Source: Aeoliella mucimassa (GTDB lineage Bacteria; Planctomycetota; Planctomycetia; Pirellulales; Lacipirellulaceae). Taken from it: 64,000 nt of DNA. Shown here in pieces: positions 18,113 to 28,105 of this stretch. The position numbers and the translations under genes are program-made. Positions within the stretch are counted from its first letter, which is position 1. Each line of letters begins with the position of its first letter. Under the pieces are notes generated by a model that saw only the letters and a list, made by a program, of their open reading frames with translations, was not told the origin of the DNA and ran no database searches. The stretch lies in the NCBI RefSeq assembly GCF_007748035.1, contig NZ_CP036278.1:3968001-4032000 (forward strand), given 5' to 3'.

Positions 18113-19786
18113 TTATTGGATGGCGAGCGTCGGGAACTTAAGCAACGATTCGTCGCTTGCCTCAGGAGGCATTGCCGGAGTCGGTTCGTTCTCTATCTCG
18201 ATCTCGACCGGAACATTCTCCACGGGGCCAGGCACCACGATCGGAGCGGTAGCCATGTTCATCGTGGGATTCAAACGAATCTCCCAGCCACCGCCGAGTG
18301 CGCGATAGATCTCGACCAGGTTGCTGGCAATCTGCCCTTCGGCGACTGCGAGCGAGTCCTGCTGTGTAACCAACGACGACTCCGCAACAAACACGCGGCC
18401 GAAATCGGTACGCCCCGCACGGTATTGCTCCTGCACAAGATCCCGCGACTCGACTGCCGAGTCGACGCTCTGTCGCAAGGCAATCGCTTGTTCTTGTGAC
18501 CTCAAGAAGGCCACGATGGCATCTTCCGCCTCTCGCTGCGCTTCGAGTACCGTGTTTTGGTACTGGGCAACGCGTTGCTGGAACAACGCCTGCTCGGCAA
18601 TCACGTTGTTGCGAATGCGGCCGTAGTTCAAGAGATTCCAGTTGAAGCCTGGAGCCACCGAATCGGTAAAGGCCGACGTCTTAAACAGTCGCGAGAAAGT
18701 GGGTGCCTGGTAGCCAAGGTTGCCCGTGATGGAGAACGCTGGATACAGATCCGACTCGGCGACGCCGATCAGGGCACTTTGCTGCGCCACCAATCGTTCC
18801 GCCTGACGAATGTCGGGGCGTCGGCGAATCAACTCTGCGGGGATACCGACCACCACTTCCGGTGAAGAACTCGGAATCTCGGCTGCCGACATACTAAGCA
18901 GTGTGCTGAGATCCGCGGGTGGGCGTCCCATCAGCACGCACAACCGGTTTTCGGCCTGACGAAGCTGCGTTTGCAACTGCGGCACCAATGCTTCGGTTTG
19001 CGACAAATTGGTTTGTGCTTGCGCAACGTCGAGCTTGCTCGTAGAGCCTCCTTCGAACAGGTCGGTCGCGATTCGCAACGACCCCGACAGCGACTCAACA
19101 TTGTGCTGTGCGTACTCAATGCGTTTCTGCAGCGTGCGAATCTCTACGTAAGTCGAAGCAACGTCGGCAATCAAAATCACCAACACGTCGTCGTACGACT
19201 CGACCGTCGCATCGAGATTGGCATCGGCAGCCTCGATCGCCCGGCGGAACCGACCCCAGAAGTCGAGTTCCCAGGCGAGTTGACCACCCATTTGCCAGAC
19301 ATTGATCTGACCACCGCCGCCGCCGAGACCACCGAATCCCGACTCGTCGCTCAGTTGCGTACGAGTAAAGCTGCCAGTGCCAAGTTGCGATTGCGGGAAC
19401 ATATCGCCAGCAGCGACGCGTCGCAACGCCCTGGCTTCCATCACTCGGAACCCGGCTTCGCGGACGGTAAGATTTTCGGAATAGGCAAGCCGTACGCATT
19501 CGTTCAGGCAGGGATCGTCGAACACGGTCCACCACGCCTGAAGATCGGCAGGCTCGCTCGAAAGCCGCTCGTCGCTGCTATCGATCCAGTCGGGGCTCGT
19601 CGGCGCGGCTGGCTTGCAGTAATTCGGGCCGACCTTAAAGCCGTTGCGAAAGTACTCGCGGACCCCAGTCATGCAGCCCGACGTCGTGACCAGCACGCCG
19701 ATCAGCACCATCCAATGGGCGAAACGGACCATTCGAGTCGGTTCGCTGTTGCGTGCCTGCGAGTAACGATTATTCCATACAGCCAT
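18113..19786 (-). CDS. TolC/NodT-family outer-membrane efflux lipoprotein
   Basis: 557 residues. It forms the outer-membrane channel of a tripartite efflux pump. ATG at 19786 has a good ribosome site (GGAGG 5 bases before). The lipoprotein signal (MVLIGVLVTTSGC, cysteine at about residue 38) begins after an 18-residue extension, so start at Met19 is also possible. The body shows the duplicated OEP repeat: NYCKPAAPTSPDWIDS, DLQAWWTVFDDPCLNECVRLA (landmark: WWTVFDDPCLNE), ELDFWGRFRRAIEAADAN, and later PAELIRRRPDIRQAERLV and FSITGNLGYQAP. These are NodT-type signatures. No adaptor or pump lies beside it; the RND pair at 54.6-59.3 kb is a possible partner. The tail is acidic and Pro-rich. Confidence 0.92.
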   Translation of the reverse strand: MAVWNNRYSQARNSEPTRMVRFAHWMVLIGVLVTTSGCMTGVREYFRNGFKVGPNYCKPAAPTSPDWIDSSDERLSSEPADLQAWWTVFDDPCLNECVRLAYSENLTVREAGFRVMEARALRRVAAGDMFPQSQLGTGSFTRTQLSDESGFGGLGGGGGQINVWQMGGQLAWELDFWGRFRRAIEAADANLDATVESYDDVLVILIADVASTYVEIRTLQKRIEYAQHNVESLSGSLRIATDLFEGGSTSKLDVAQAQTNLSQTEALVPQLQTQLRQAENRLCVLMGRPPADLSTLLSMSAAEIPSSSPEVVVGIPAELIRRRPDIRQAERLVAQQSALIGVAESDLYPAFSITGNLGYQAPTFSRLFKTSAFTDSVAPGFNWNLLNYGRIRNNVIAEQALFQQRVAQYQNTVLEAQREAEDAIVAFLRSQEQAIALRQSVDSAVESRDLVQEQYRAGRTDFGRVFVAESSLVTQQDSLAVAEGQIASNLVEIYRALGGGWEIRLNPTMNMATAPIVVPGPVENVPVEIEIENEPTPAMPPEASDESLLKFPTLAIQ

Positions 19787-20105
19787 GTGCGCCTCCCTGC
19801 GCGTGTTAAGCGGATGCTGCTAAAAGGATCGGTTGAGCCGGTCCTGCGGTCACTCGCAAAAACAGGGATTAACTGCAGCGGTTACCGACACGCTCCAGGA
19901 GCAATCCAGACAATCGGCAAGAATTATCACCCCCAAGGGCTGCCCTATTTGGCTGCCAAGCTTCGGCCATGGCCAGTGAGCCAGGCGTCGATCGCTTCCC
20001 GCCACGCTAGCGTGAGGATTGAAACTTCGAACTTTTTTACTGGCAAATGGCCACCAATAGTGTTCTAATGAACACAGTATGTATCGTCCGTTGTTAATCG
20101 TCAGT
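19787..20105. other. Intergenic region before IS903-group element
   Basis: Upstream region of the TolC-like gene, holding its presumed promoter (not located), an orphan CRISPR-like repeat (19991-20025) and the left copy of the 9-bp target duplication ATCGTCAGT (20097-20105). Nothing coding is seen. Confidence 0.6.
19991..20025 (+). repeat. Orphan CRISPR-like repeat of a different class
   Basis: A single 35-base sequence beginning ATCGCTTCCCGCCACG and ending GTGAGGATTGAAAC. It has the ATTGAAAC tail of crRNA 5' handles and a perfect inner palindrome CACGCTAGCGTG (20003-20014), but its stem differs from the type I-C repeat at 9.9 kb. No second copy was found within the window, so it is a solitary unit: either a remnant of another array or a stand-alone guide-type RNA. 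Confidence 0.5.
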
Positions 20106-21140
20106 GGCCTTGTTGACTAACTCCACTCGAACTGTGGAAGCCCGAGTTGGGTGAATTGATTGATGATTTTACAGCGCAAGCGGGCTTCCGTTTGTTGGTT
20201 TTCGAATACTCGGTTTTTGAGATGGCTCCCAAAGCTTTGTTTCACTCGGTACATGGTCGTTTCCGCCAAGCTTCTACGATGATAGCCCACTTCCTCTTTC
20301 CAACTCCTACGCCCCTTGCGTCGAATCTGACGAATTGCCTCGTCCCGGGGCAAAGGCTCCTCCGCAGAGTTGCCATGTTGTTTGATCTTGGCGTTGTGCT
20401 GCGGCGGAATCACCGGCTCAATGCCTTCGGATTCCAGCCCTTCATAAACCTTCCACTTGTCGTAACTACCGTCGCCGTGAAACTTTTTTACGGGCTGCTC
20501 CACCTGCTCCAGCATTTCGGGAACCGCATCGGCATCGTGGCAACTGTTCTCGGTCAAAATCTCCGCCACAATCTCGCGGGTGTCAGGATTCACCGACAAA
20601 TGCAGCTTCCGCCATGTCCGCCGCTTCGACTTGCCATGCGTCCGCATCTTCCATTCGCCCTCGCCAAACACTTTCATGCCGGTGCTATCCACCACGATAT
20701 CGATGTCGCCCCTCTTGTTAGCGATATCGAGCGAAACATTCAGCTTGCTGGCTCGCTTGGCGAGCGAAGAATAATTGGGAATCGCTGCCTCGACGCCCAA
20801 CATCGCCACCAGCGAGCGGCCGAATCCCTCAGTCTGCCGATAGGGAAGTTTCAGCAGTTCGCGAATCGTCAGCAAGCACTCGATCGCCGTATCGCTGAAG
20901 ACAAAAGGGCGACCGACTTTTGTCTGGTCGTTAGGATGTTCCCAGTTCTCCAACGCCTCGTCGCTAAACCAAATAGTGATGTTTCCACGCTCGATGAGCG
21001 ACTTGTTATACTCCTTCCAGTTCGTGACTTTGTAGGTTCGTTTTTCTTTCGTAGCCATGTTCGATCTCCGTAAAAAAGGTACGTGGTTCCATTCCACGTT
21101 AGTTTTTACGGAGGTTTGTGACTAATTGTTCAACAAGGCC
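20106..21140 (-). mobile_element. IS5-family (IS903-group) insertion sequence
   Basis: A 1035-bp element with terminal inverted repeats beginning GGCCTTGTTGA at both ends and flanked by the 9-bp direct repeat ATCGTCAGT (20097-20105 and 21141-21149). Size, ends, 9-bp duplication and the transposase all fit the IS903 group. Intact duplications mean a recent insertion. Confidence 0.93.
20117..21058 (-). CDS. IS903-group transposase (IS5 family, DDE)
   Basis: 313 residues from the ATG at 21058 (MATKEKRTYKVTNWKEYNKS). The frame is open slightly further to 21097. It shows the family order: YKVTNWKEYN at the start, DSTGMKVFGEGEW (first Asp), GDGSYD (second Asp region), and YHRRSLAETTMYRVKQSFG (the YREK-type Glu region). 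The gene fills the element from end to end with no stops, so it is likely functional. The product cuts and pastes the element. Confidence 0.93.
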   Translation of the reverse strand: MATKEKRTYKVTNWKEYNKSLIERGNITIWFSDEALENWEHPNDQTKVGRPFVFSDTAIECLLTIRELLKLPYRQTEGFGRSLVAMLGVEAAIPNYSSLAKRASKLNVSLDIANKRGDIDIVVDSTGMKVFGEGEWKMRTHGKSKRRTWRKLHLSVNPDTREIVAEILTENSCHDADAVPEMLEQVEQPVKKFHGDGSYDKWKVYEGLESEGIEPVIPPQHNAKIKQHGNSAEEPLPRDEAIRQIRRKGRRSWKEEVGYHRRSLAETTMYRVKQSFGSHLKNRVFENQQTEARLRCKIINQFTQLGLPQFEWS

Positions 21141-21668
21141 ATCGTCAGTTGTCCGTTGATGGAGGGTGGAAAAGGGTAGCCGATTGAGAGCTCCATTGAA
21201 TGACTGCAGCGACGCGCAGGCGAATGGTTGCTTGCGTGGCTGTTCGCTGCTGCGCGGATGGTAAAGCTGTAGGCTCAAAGCTTTAAGCTGCAGGCGAGAC
21301 TCTCCATCTTCCCCTGTTCCCTGAACCCTCACTCCTAAATCCTCCCCAGAATAGTTTCCCACCTATGGGAATCTATTTTGGGCAACTATCGCAAAGGTCT
21401 TGCTGTAACTCATGAAATACCAACACCTTGCGATAGATTCCCGCCGCGAAAATAGATTCCCACTCGATGCGTTTTCGGAAATGGGAATCTATTCGAGGTC
21501 GAAAACCACTGGTTTTGTAGAGTGGGCGCCGATTCAATTTTCCCATGAGTGGGAAAATTGGGAATCTATTCGCAAAGCTGTGTGTAAACGAAAAAGGCGA
21601 GACAGCCTGACGCTGTCTCGCCCTGATTCACTATTCGTTGGCATTGCCTTATCGCTCAGCCATGGCTG
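21141..21668. repeat. Intergenic region with clustered AATAGATTCCCAC motifs
   Basis: No convincing gene (an 86-codon frame at 21412-21672 is produced by the repeats). Six copies of AATAGATTCCCA or its reverse complement TGGGAATCTATT lie at 21350, 21366, 21433, 21451, 21482 and 21559, some as facing pairs. Three more occur at 59.4 kb. The function is unknown; the paired, palindromic layout resembles protein-binding sites or a small mobile repeat. Confidence 0.65.
21596..21622 (-). terminator. Terminator of the 21.7-kb PEP-CTERM gene
   Basis: A perfect 11-bp stem GGCGAGACAGC / GCTGTCTCGCC with a five-base loop, followed on the minus strand by TTTTTCG, sits 47 bases after the stop codon of the minus-strand gene ending at 21669. 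Confidence 0.85.
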
Positions 21669-22634
21669 CTAGCAGCAACGGTTTCTCGTGGAGCGGATCC
21701 CCCAGAGAACGATGGTCGAAGCCAGCAAACAAAGCGTCGCCGGTTCAGGCACAGCGACACTTTCGAAGCTGCCCGGAACGCCGGTCGAGGAACCGAAGTT
21801 AGTCTTCCACAGCGTGTAGTCGTCGGCATCGACCACCCCAAGTCCGTCGCCGTTGCCGCCGAGAATGGTGCCGTCTTCGGTGGAGCCAAGGTTGTCGCGC
21901 CACACCGTGTAGTCAGCCAGATTGACGGTGCCGTCGCCGTTGAAGTCGCCCGCTAGACCTTCGGGGAGTTCCCCTTCGGTATGGGTAAAGTTCGAAAACG
22001 TAAGGTACTGCCCAGGCGAGTTCCACAGCCCCACCCGCATACTGGCGATTGGATTGTCAAGATCAAATGGAATGAGTGAAGCAACCGAGTCGAAAATGGG
22101 ATCGCCAGTAGGAGTTCCCATTTCGTTCCAGATACGCAACTGAGAAGTTAGCTCTCCATCGAAGTAGAGTTCGACATGTATACCTGTAGTATTCGGAGTA
22201 AGCGATGGAACCCCATGGTAGTCGTTGTTCGACGTATCCTGCAAATCCATCGTGTCGACCTTGCCGTCAAAAATCAGACGCGGAGCGGCCAGACTATCGG
22301 GCCAAGGGGCGTCGCTGAGTCCTTCGCGAAAGTTCACCGAAGCGTCCATCCCCAGGCCCGCTTCGTCGGGACCGACACCGCTCAGAAAGTAGTCGTAACT
22401 GAGGGTATCACCGGGGGTGACTGCAACGGGAACCGTTACTACCTGGTCGGCCGCTTCCGCACCGTACAAGGTGAACGAGCTATCGTCCCATTCATAGAAC
22501 CCAGCCCCTGCTGTGGAGGTCCAGGTGTAACCCATGCTGTCGAACGTTTGTGCGTTGGCGATGGAACACGACACCACCATCACCATGGTTAGGAACGTAC
22601 CACTTAGAACATTACGCTGATGAAAATTACTCAT
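21669..22634 (-). CDS. Secreted dockerin-like PEP-CTERM protein
   Basis: 321 residues from the ATG at 22634 (MSNFHQRN). An N-terminal signal peptide ([15 protein letters not shown]) is followed by a beta-rich domain of unknown function ([20 protein letters not shown]) resembling lectin-like or PEP-CTERM N-domains. Two dockerin-like calcium loops follow ([20 protein letters not shown] and [19 protein letters not shown]). The PEP-CTERM tail is [17 protein letters not shown] plus basic residues. Such tails are exosortase-sorting signals, so it should be exported and anchored or released. It lies downstream of the fucosidase and DUF1559 genes in the same direction, and ends at a strong terminator. 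Confidence 0.85.
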   Translation of the reverse strand: MSNFHQRNVLSGTFLTMVMVVSCSIANAQTFDSMGYTWTSTAGAGFYEWDDSSFTLYGAEAADQVVTVPVAVTPGDTLSYDYFLSGVGPDEAGLGMDASVNFREGLSDAPWPDSLAAPRLIFDGKVDTMDLQDTSNNDYHGVPSLTPNTTGIHVELYFDGELTSQLRIWNEMGTPTGDPIFDSVASLIPFDLDNPIASMRVGLWNSPGQYLTFSNFTHTEGELPEGLAGDFNGDGTVNLADYTVWRDNLGSTEDGTILGGNGDGLGVVDADDYTLWKTNFGSSTGVPGSFESVAVPEPATLCLLASTIVLWGIRSTRNRCC

Positions 22635-22733
22635 ATCGATGACCGTTTTACCCTTCTTCGAATTGCGAATCGCCAATGATTGAAGTGAGTTGAAATGAAG
22701 AGCCTGATGGAATGTTCTGTTATCTGCCGGAAG

Positions 22734-23816
22734 CTAGTTCACTTCGCCGCCGTTACGGGATCCGCTTCCCGCGTGGATCTGAGGGTCGACGTCGAGTTGA
22801 ATGAAGGTGACCGATCCGTCGCACATGGTCATGTTGAATCCTCCCGAATGGGGACCACCGAACTTCCGCCGCCCGTGCGACTGCCCATTGCTTGCTTTGG
22901 GATCCTCGGTATCAGACTGCAATCGGTACCGAACCGGATCGTTCGCGTCGTAGTAGGTCATGCGAATCGTATCGTTGTTGTTTCCAACAAAGGCAGGTTC
23001 GTTATCGCCATCGTCAAGTCCGTTCTCGTAGTTCTCAACGTACATCCACTTTTCACCCACCATGTAGGTATTGGAGGTGCCGTCGGTAATCTGCCGCATT
23101 TTGACTTCGGAGCGATAGAAGCAGATGCCATTCCAGTTTTCCTTGCGATCTCCTTCGGAGGTAATGCGATAGCTGGGGGTATCTTTTGCTTCGGTAGCCA
23201 GCAGGCCGCCACCGTTTTCGTTAGGTCCGCCGCCAATTGCATCCGAGAGTTCGGTAGTGCGAATGTTTCCACCATTGCAGGCGTAGTCGGTCTTGCTGGC
23301 GCGTTCGATCGGCCGACTGCAGAACCGATACGAAGCACTCGACGACTGGAAGTCGTAGACGTTGGTCGTCCGTCGCGACGGGCAGACCATTCCATCAAAC
23401 GGCAACTGGACCCGCTGCTTGGCGTACGAACGAATATCGGTAGCGGGTGCACCGCTGCCGAGGTCGTGCAGGGTACTCTGCTCAATGTACGGCAGCAAAC
23501 TATAGAGCCATCCACCCGACTGACTCTTGCCATACCCTTGCTCCGGGAAGCCGACCCAGAACCATCCCCAACCACCCGATGGGAAGAAGCCGTGCGTATC
23601 GTGATGATTGTGGAAAGCAATGCCAACTTGCTTCAACTGGTTGACGCACTGGGTACGACGCGCTGCCTCGCGAGCGGATTGCACCGCGGGAAGCAACAGG
23701 GCGACCAGAATACCGATGATGGCAATCACCACCAACAACTCGACCAGTGTGAATCCTGGACGACGCTTCTGGATGACGCGTACACACGCACTCTTCGTAA
23801 AATGGGGATCAGTCAT
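22734..23816 (-). CDS. DUF1559 pseudopilin-like protein
   Basis: 360 residues, ribosome site GGAGGAAG 6 bases before ATG. It has a type IV pilin-like N-terminus: basic leader, then [25 protein letters not shown], (landmark: processed before Phe in PGFTLVELL) followed by [12 protein letters not shown] and the DUF1559 body with [15 protein letters not shown]-like text ([13 protein letters not shown]) and the C-terminal MCDGSVTFI block. These proteins are expanded in planctomycetes and are thought to form surface or secretion-system pseudopili. Its start overlaps the end of the fucosidase gene by 8 bases, so the two are probably co-transcribed. Confidence 0.92.
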   Translation of the reverse strand: MTDPHFTKSACVRVIQKRRPGFTLVELLVVIAIIGILVALLLPAVQSAREAARRTQCVNQLKQVGIAFHNHHDTHGFFPSGGWGWFWVGFPEQGYGKSQSGGWLYSLLPYIEQSTLHDLGSGAPATDIRSYAKQRVQLPFDGMVCPSRRTTNVYDFQSSSASYRFCSRPIERASKTDYACNGGNIRTTELSDAIGGGPNENGGGLLATEAKDTPSYRITSEGDRKENWNGICFYRSEVKMRQITDGTSNTYMVGEKWMYVENYENGLDDGDNEPAFVGNNNDTIRMTYYDANDPVRYRLQSDTEDPKASNGQSHGRRKFGGPHSGGFNMTMCDGSVTFIQLDVDPQIHAGSGSRNGGEVN

Positions 23817-26800
23817 GGTTACTTCCTCCGAAGCGAATACCAGGTGATACCGCCATCCCTAATAGAACGCCGGCAATTAGTGGGTAGATAGAAGAGGATT
23901 CAGGCACCGCCAGCGACAACATGGCTTCAAAGGCACCTGTACCATGCCATTGGTCGTAGGCAGTGACAAACAAATCGAAATCAGCGAGATCGTTATGAAA
24001 ATCACCGTTGAAGTCACCGCGAGCAAACGCCTCGGCGGCCGTGTACTCGGTGAGATCGGCCCCCGCCCATTGGATGTAAATCAGCCAGTCGTCGTAGTTG
24101 AGCACTCCGTCGTAGTTCACGTCGCCGGTGAATCCGACGAGCGATTCTCCGAGAATCTCAAACTCCGAGAGCAGCGGAGTCGCGTCGGCCTGCGTGATCA
24201 TCAGCCGAATCCGCGAGGTCTCCAGAGGTTGATCCAGCATATGAATCCGCTGATAGCCGAGCGAAGTTCCAGCAACCACGGTTTGGTAGGTACCATTCAC
24301 CTGGGCTTCGATCGTGTAGCCGCCGATCCGTTGCCCCAACGCGATGAACTCCTTGGCGACAAAGCCGTCGACCAGGCGCGGGCTGCCGAGATCGATTTCG
24401 AGCGAGCCGGTGGTTTGCCCATCATCCATCGCCCAGTAGGTACTGGTATCGCCATCGATGGCGAGTTCTCCGCCAAAGCTGGCAGCAGACTCTCCTCGTA
24501 CATGGCTCGCAGTTACCGAGGTGTTGTTGTCGATCAAGTTTCGATCGAGCAATGCTTCTCGCGTTTCTTGGAACTCCAGCAGTCGGCTGATGTCACTATC
24601 GGCCAGTTTTCCGTCTGGCCCCGGCGGAACATCCAGCAACAAGTTCACCGATCTGCCGACCGTGTTCAGATACATCTCCATCAACGCGGCGGTCGACTTA
24701 GGAGACTCGTCCTCGTGGTAAAACCACCCATCCCGCAAACGGGCGTCGGCCTCGGCTGGTGTCCAGTAATCACCATTGCGGATGCCGGTCTCCAACTGGG
24801 AACCGCTGTAGCGGGCACCATCCTGCGTGCGATCGATCGTGTGCCAGTTGGTCGTCGGAGAGTAGCCCTCCTCGTTGCCAACCCAGCGGGCGTCGACGCC
24901 TTGATGGCCCCACATTACCGCGTTTGGCTGATGCTGGCGGATGATATCTCGGTAGCGCGACCAGTCGAACGTCTGAACCGTAGTGCTGCCGCTCGCTCCA
25001 TCCAACCAGACTTCCGACAACTCGATTGGCGAACCGTCGCTCAAGGTCATAGTAACCAGTTCCGTCAACTGAGCTGCGTAGTAATCGTTGTAGTCGCTTC
25101 CATTCGCATCGCCGAAATTCTGTGGTTCGTCGTAGGGGGTTCCCACAAGGTTGGCCTTCGAAACCGATGGGTCGCGATGCATGTCCCAAGGCGAGAGATA
25201 AACACCGAACTTCAGTCCATAAGCCTTTGCCGACTCGGCAGCCATCCGCACGACGTCAGTCTCCAAGCCCGCGTTTGTTCGGGTGGTCGCCCAGGTGCTA
25301 TTGCCGATGCGGTACTCGGTGGTGGTGGTATCCCAAAGTGCCATGCCATCGTGATGCTTGGCAGTGAGTATCATCGCGGTCATGCCCGCCTGCTTGAGCG
25401 AACGCGCCCACTGATCGGTATCGAGCGACGTGGGATTGAACACGTCGGGCGTGCTTTGACTCCAGCCCCACTCCTCATCGGTAAAGGTGTTGGGACCGAA
25501 ATGGAGGAAGGCGTAATACTCCTGCTCGTGCCAGGCGAGTTGACGCGCAGTGGGAGTTGCCCCGTAGGGGGTGGGAGGGTCCTGGGCATTCGCCGAACCA
25601 AATGCCAGCAGCGCGACACCAAAGAGGAGCAACCCGCGCCAGGTCCGCTGGGTAGATACGGTCGCCAATCCAATCAGGCTGAGCGTCCACAGCCATGTCG
25701 AATGTGGTTCCGGTACCGACACGGAGTCCAACGCACTCGCACTTGCCTGGCTGCTGAAGTTTGCTTTCCACGTCTGGTAGTCGTCGAAAGAGACAGAATC
25801 GGGCGTGTTATCGTTAGGAATCGAGTAGGCCGAACCAAGCTGATCGCGCCACACGGTGTAGTCGGCCAGATCGACCAGCCCGTCGTTGTTGTAGTCGCCG
25901 GCAACAAACGTCAGCGTGCTATCGTAGGTCACCTTTCCGGCTTGCAAACCGCTCACACCAGCGATGCGATAGCGAAGTTCCAGGTCGGCCAGCCCTTCGG
26001 TGTTGAGTGCATACCCCAACCACAGCGAATCGCCAGGTTGCAAGCTGGTATTGCCGAGCAACACACCTTCGAGCAACGTGTTTTCGTCCGCGTACCCACC
26101 CGCCTGCCAACCTGCGGAGCTATTGTTGTCGACTCCGATCGCTTGCGACTCGAGGGTCGTCCATCGCGAAGGCATCAGAGCACCGCTCTCGCTGGTGACT
26201 TCATACCCATTTAACTGCACCACTTCCTCCGACACGTTCACCATTCGCAGTTGGCCAGTGGTCGTGTCGGCGACTAGTTCGATCGCTGAAGACTCGGACG
26301 GATCGCCTAACAACTGAAAGTCTTCCCATGGAACAAGATCACCGCTGTAAGTGGAGAACGACACCGCGTCGAGCAGGCCCTCGACCGAGCGATCGAAGAA
26401 GCCAGTCCGGGCGAAGAAACCGAATCCCACGTTGGGACTTGGAGTCGCGAAGTTGCTACCGGATTGCGATCCAAGGAGGGAACCATCGCGATACACACTC
26501 AGTCGATCGGCCGAGGAATCCCAGGCCAGCGCCCAGTGCTCAAAGGAATCGAGCGAGGGAGCGGACAGCTGCTGCTGATGTTCGGCTCCATCGTAGAAGC
26601 CATATTCAAAAAGCTTGTTCGATTGGTTGTACGCGCTGTAACGCAAGAACAAATCGCCTTCGACGTCCACCAGATGATTAAACGTGCCCGGCTGTTGCGA
26701 TGCCGGAACCGTTGGTTGATACACCACCTCGGCAAGCCAATCGACATTGGGCAGCGAGCCAAACGAGTCGGCATTGAAGTAGAACCCACTACTATCGTTG

Positions 26801-27066
26801 GCCGAACCATTCACGGTTGCGATACCACTTGTCACCGAAGGAGTACCCGACACGCGAAAAGAGTTCGTTAGATCACGCTCTCCTGCAGCCAGCGTGTATT
26901 GCGAGCCGCTCACGTTGCCATTGAAGTTGACTTTCACGTAGTTGGTCACTTCAGCGGCATGTGAAACCGACAAGCACAAGCAGTACCCGATGGCCAAACA
27001 GGCAACTGGCAACGCTTCCACTAACAGCGACACATACTTTCGGATTGCACACACACGATGGTTCAT
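23809..27066 (-). CDS. Alpha-L-fucosidase (GH29) fused to an N-terminal LamG-dockerin-PEP-CTERM unit
   Basis: 1085 residues from ATG 27066. After a signal peptide ([19 protein letters not shown]) comes a LamG/concanavalin-like domain (about 30-250), dockerin-like loops ([20 protein letters not shown]) and then a complete PEP-CTERM tail ([18 protein letters not shown], about 450-476). Without a stop it runs into a second signal-peptide-like stretch ([17 protein letters not shown]) and a GH29 catalytic domain ([43 protein letters not shown]). A discoidin/F5-8-type domain, a second dockerin-like pair and a final PEP-CTERM tail ([17 protein letters not shown]) follow. GH29 enzymes remove terminal L-fucose from fucose-rich glycans. 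It looks like two secreted proteins joined in frame near 25638. The enzyme assignment is secure; whether it is made as one chain is not. Confidence 0.88.
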   Translation of the reverse strand: MNHRVCAIRKYVSLLVEALPVACLAIGYCLCLSVSHAAEVTNYVKVNFNGNVSGSQYTLAAGERDLTNSFRVSGTPSVTSGIATVNGSANDSSGFYFNADSFGSLPNVDWLAEVVYQPTVPASQQPGTFNHLVDVEGDLFLRYSAYNQSNKLFEYGFYDGAEHQQQLSAPSLDSFEHWALAWDSSADRLSVYRDGSLLGSQSGSNFATPSPNVGFGFFARTGFFDRSVEGLLDAVSFSTYSGDLVPWEDFQLLGDPSESSAIELVADTTTGQLRMVNVSEEVVQLNGYEVTSESGALMPSRWTTLESQAIGVDNNSSAGWQAGGYADENTLLEGVLLGNTSLQPGDSLWLGYALNTEGLADLELRYRIAGVSGLQAGKVTYDSTLTFVAGDYNNDGLVDLADYTVWRDQLGSAYSIPNDNTPDSVSFDDYQTWKANFSSQASASALDSVSVPEPHSTWLWTLSLIGLATVSTQRTWRGLLLFGVALLAFGSANAQDPPTPYGATPTARQLAWHEQEYYAFLHFGPNTFTDEEWGWSQSTPDVFNPTSLDTDQWARSLKQAGMTAMILTAKHHDGMALWDTTTTEYRIGNSTWATTRTNAGLETDVVRMAAESAKAYGLKFGVYLSPWDMHRDPSVSKANLVGTPYDEPQNFGDANGSDYNDYYAAQLTELVTMTLSDGSPIELSEVWLDGASGSTTVQTFDWSRYRDIIRQHQPNAVMWGHQGVDARWVGNEEGYSPTTNWHTIDRTQDGARYSGSQLETGIRNGDYWTPAEADARLRDGWFYHEDESPKSTAALMEMYLNTVGRSVNLLLDVPPGPDGKLADSDISRLLEFQETREALLDRNLIDNNTSVTASHVRGESAASFGGELAIDGDTSTYWAMDDGQTTGSLEIDLGSPRLVDGFVAKEFIALGQRIGGYTIEAQVNGTYQTVVAGTSLGYQRIHMLDQPLETSRIRLMITQADATPLLSEFEILGESLVGFTGDVNYDGVLNYDDWLIYIQWAGADLTEYTAAEAFARGDFNGDFHNDLADFDLFVTAYDQWHGTGAFEAMLSLAVPESSSIYPLIAGVLLGMAVSPGIRFGGSNHD

Positions 27067-27182
27067 CAAATCACTCGGTTTGCTACTCAACACGGGAGCT
27101 TTTCGGTGGGGATGAGCATCTCGCTCACGCCTGATCCCCACAGAAAAGCCCATACACGGGATACGAACGCAGGAGTTGCTCC

Positions 27183-27899
27183 TTACGCACGCAGCATTCG
27201 GCTGCCACGAATGCCACCCGCAATCGCTACCAAAGCTCCGACGATCAACATCGAGGAAGGCTCAGGAACGGAAGTCACACTGAAATTCGAAATGGTCACT
27301 GCCTGGGAGTTATCCCACGAACCAACCCGTAACGAATCGATCGCAGCGATGTCATAGACTCCGATAGTGGTCGAGTAGGCTTCGGTAAACACGCCAGGCG
27401 AAGTTCGATTGCTTACGGTCAACTCAGCGCTGGTCGCCGAAGTGAACTCGTAGCTGAAGAGCACGCCATCGTAGGGCGTACTGGCAGTGGTGCTGTCGTA
27501 CTCACCATTGTTCGCGTACGACTGAAAGTAGAGCCCGGCCGAGGGATCCCGATAGAGCACGCGATCCGTCGCGGCGGTGCCACCGCAGCAAGTACCGATG
27601 TTGTCGTCGGACTTGAAGTACATCGAGATATCCCAAGAACCACCCAACGTGCCGCTATCAATGCCAACCTCGAAGCTTACGACATCGCCGACCTCCAGAG
27701 CCAGTTCTGTCGACATACCAGCATCCATGCCTGGATTGCCAGTGATGACGCCGGATTCGGTTGTGGGAGTCGTGTAACTGGCCCCTGTATCCTCGGTGGT
27801 CCAGGTGGCTCCGCTAAAGTCGATCGTGCCCGCTTGGCACTCAACGTTAGCTACTGCCAACGCAAGGAGTGCAATGGATGTAATACTCAGGATTCTCAT
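27183..27899 (-). CDS. Small secreted PEP-CTERM protein
   Basis: 238 residues from ATG 27899 (MRILSITSIALLALAVANVE), with a TTG six codons upstream as an alternative. Signal peptide, then one beta-rich domain (TIDFSGATWTTEDTGASY) similar in style to the 21.7-kb protein, and a C-terminal VPEPSSMLIVGALVAIAGG plus RGSRMLRA sorting tail. There is no dockerin. Function unknown. It lies between the fucosidase gene and the anti-sigma/sigma pair, so it may be a target of that sigma factor. Confidence 0.8.
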   Translation of the reverse strand: MRILSITSIALLALAVANVECQAGTIDFSGATWTTEDTGASYTTPTTESGVITGNPGMDAGMSTELALEVGDVVSFEVGIDSGTLGGSWDISMYFKSDDNIGTCCGGTAATDRVLYRDPSAGLYFQSYANNGEYDSTTASTPYDGVLFSYEFTSATSAELTVSNRTSPGVFTEAYSTTIGVYDIAAIDSLRVGSWDNSQAVTISNFSVTSVPEPSSMLIVGALVAIAGGIRGSRMLRA

Positions 27900-28105
27900 G
27901 AGACAATACCTTTTCAAAGAGACCTACAAGGAAGTAACAAACAAGGTGATAATGAATGACACTCAATCCGCAACACTCGTCAGCGAAAACCCAACGCGCA
28001 CTTCCCACCGGGATGAAGGCGCAGCCTGGGCCCCACTTGCCTGTTTGGTTGCGCCGCCCGCGCATATTGCTAGACAACTACACTATTGAAGTGCAGCGAC
28101 TGGAA

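Noticed and set aside
23944-26214. Plus-strand frame of 756 codons within the fucosidase gene
   Set aside because: Antisense shadow of a recognised gene with no domain of its own.
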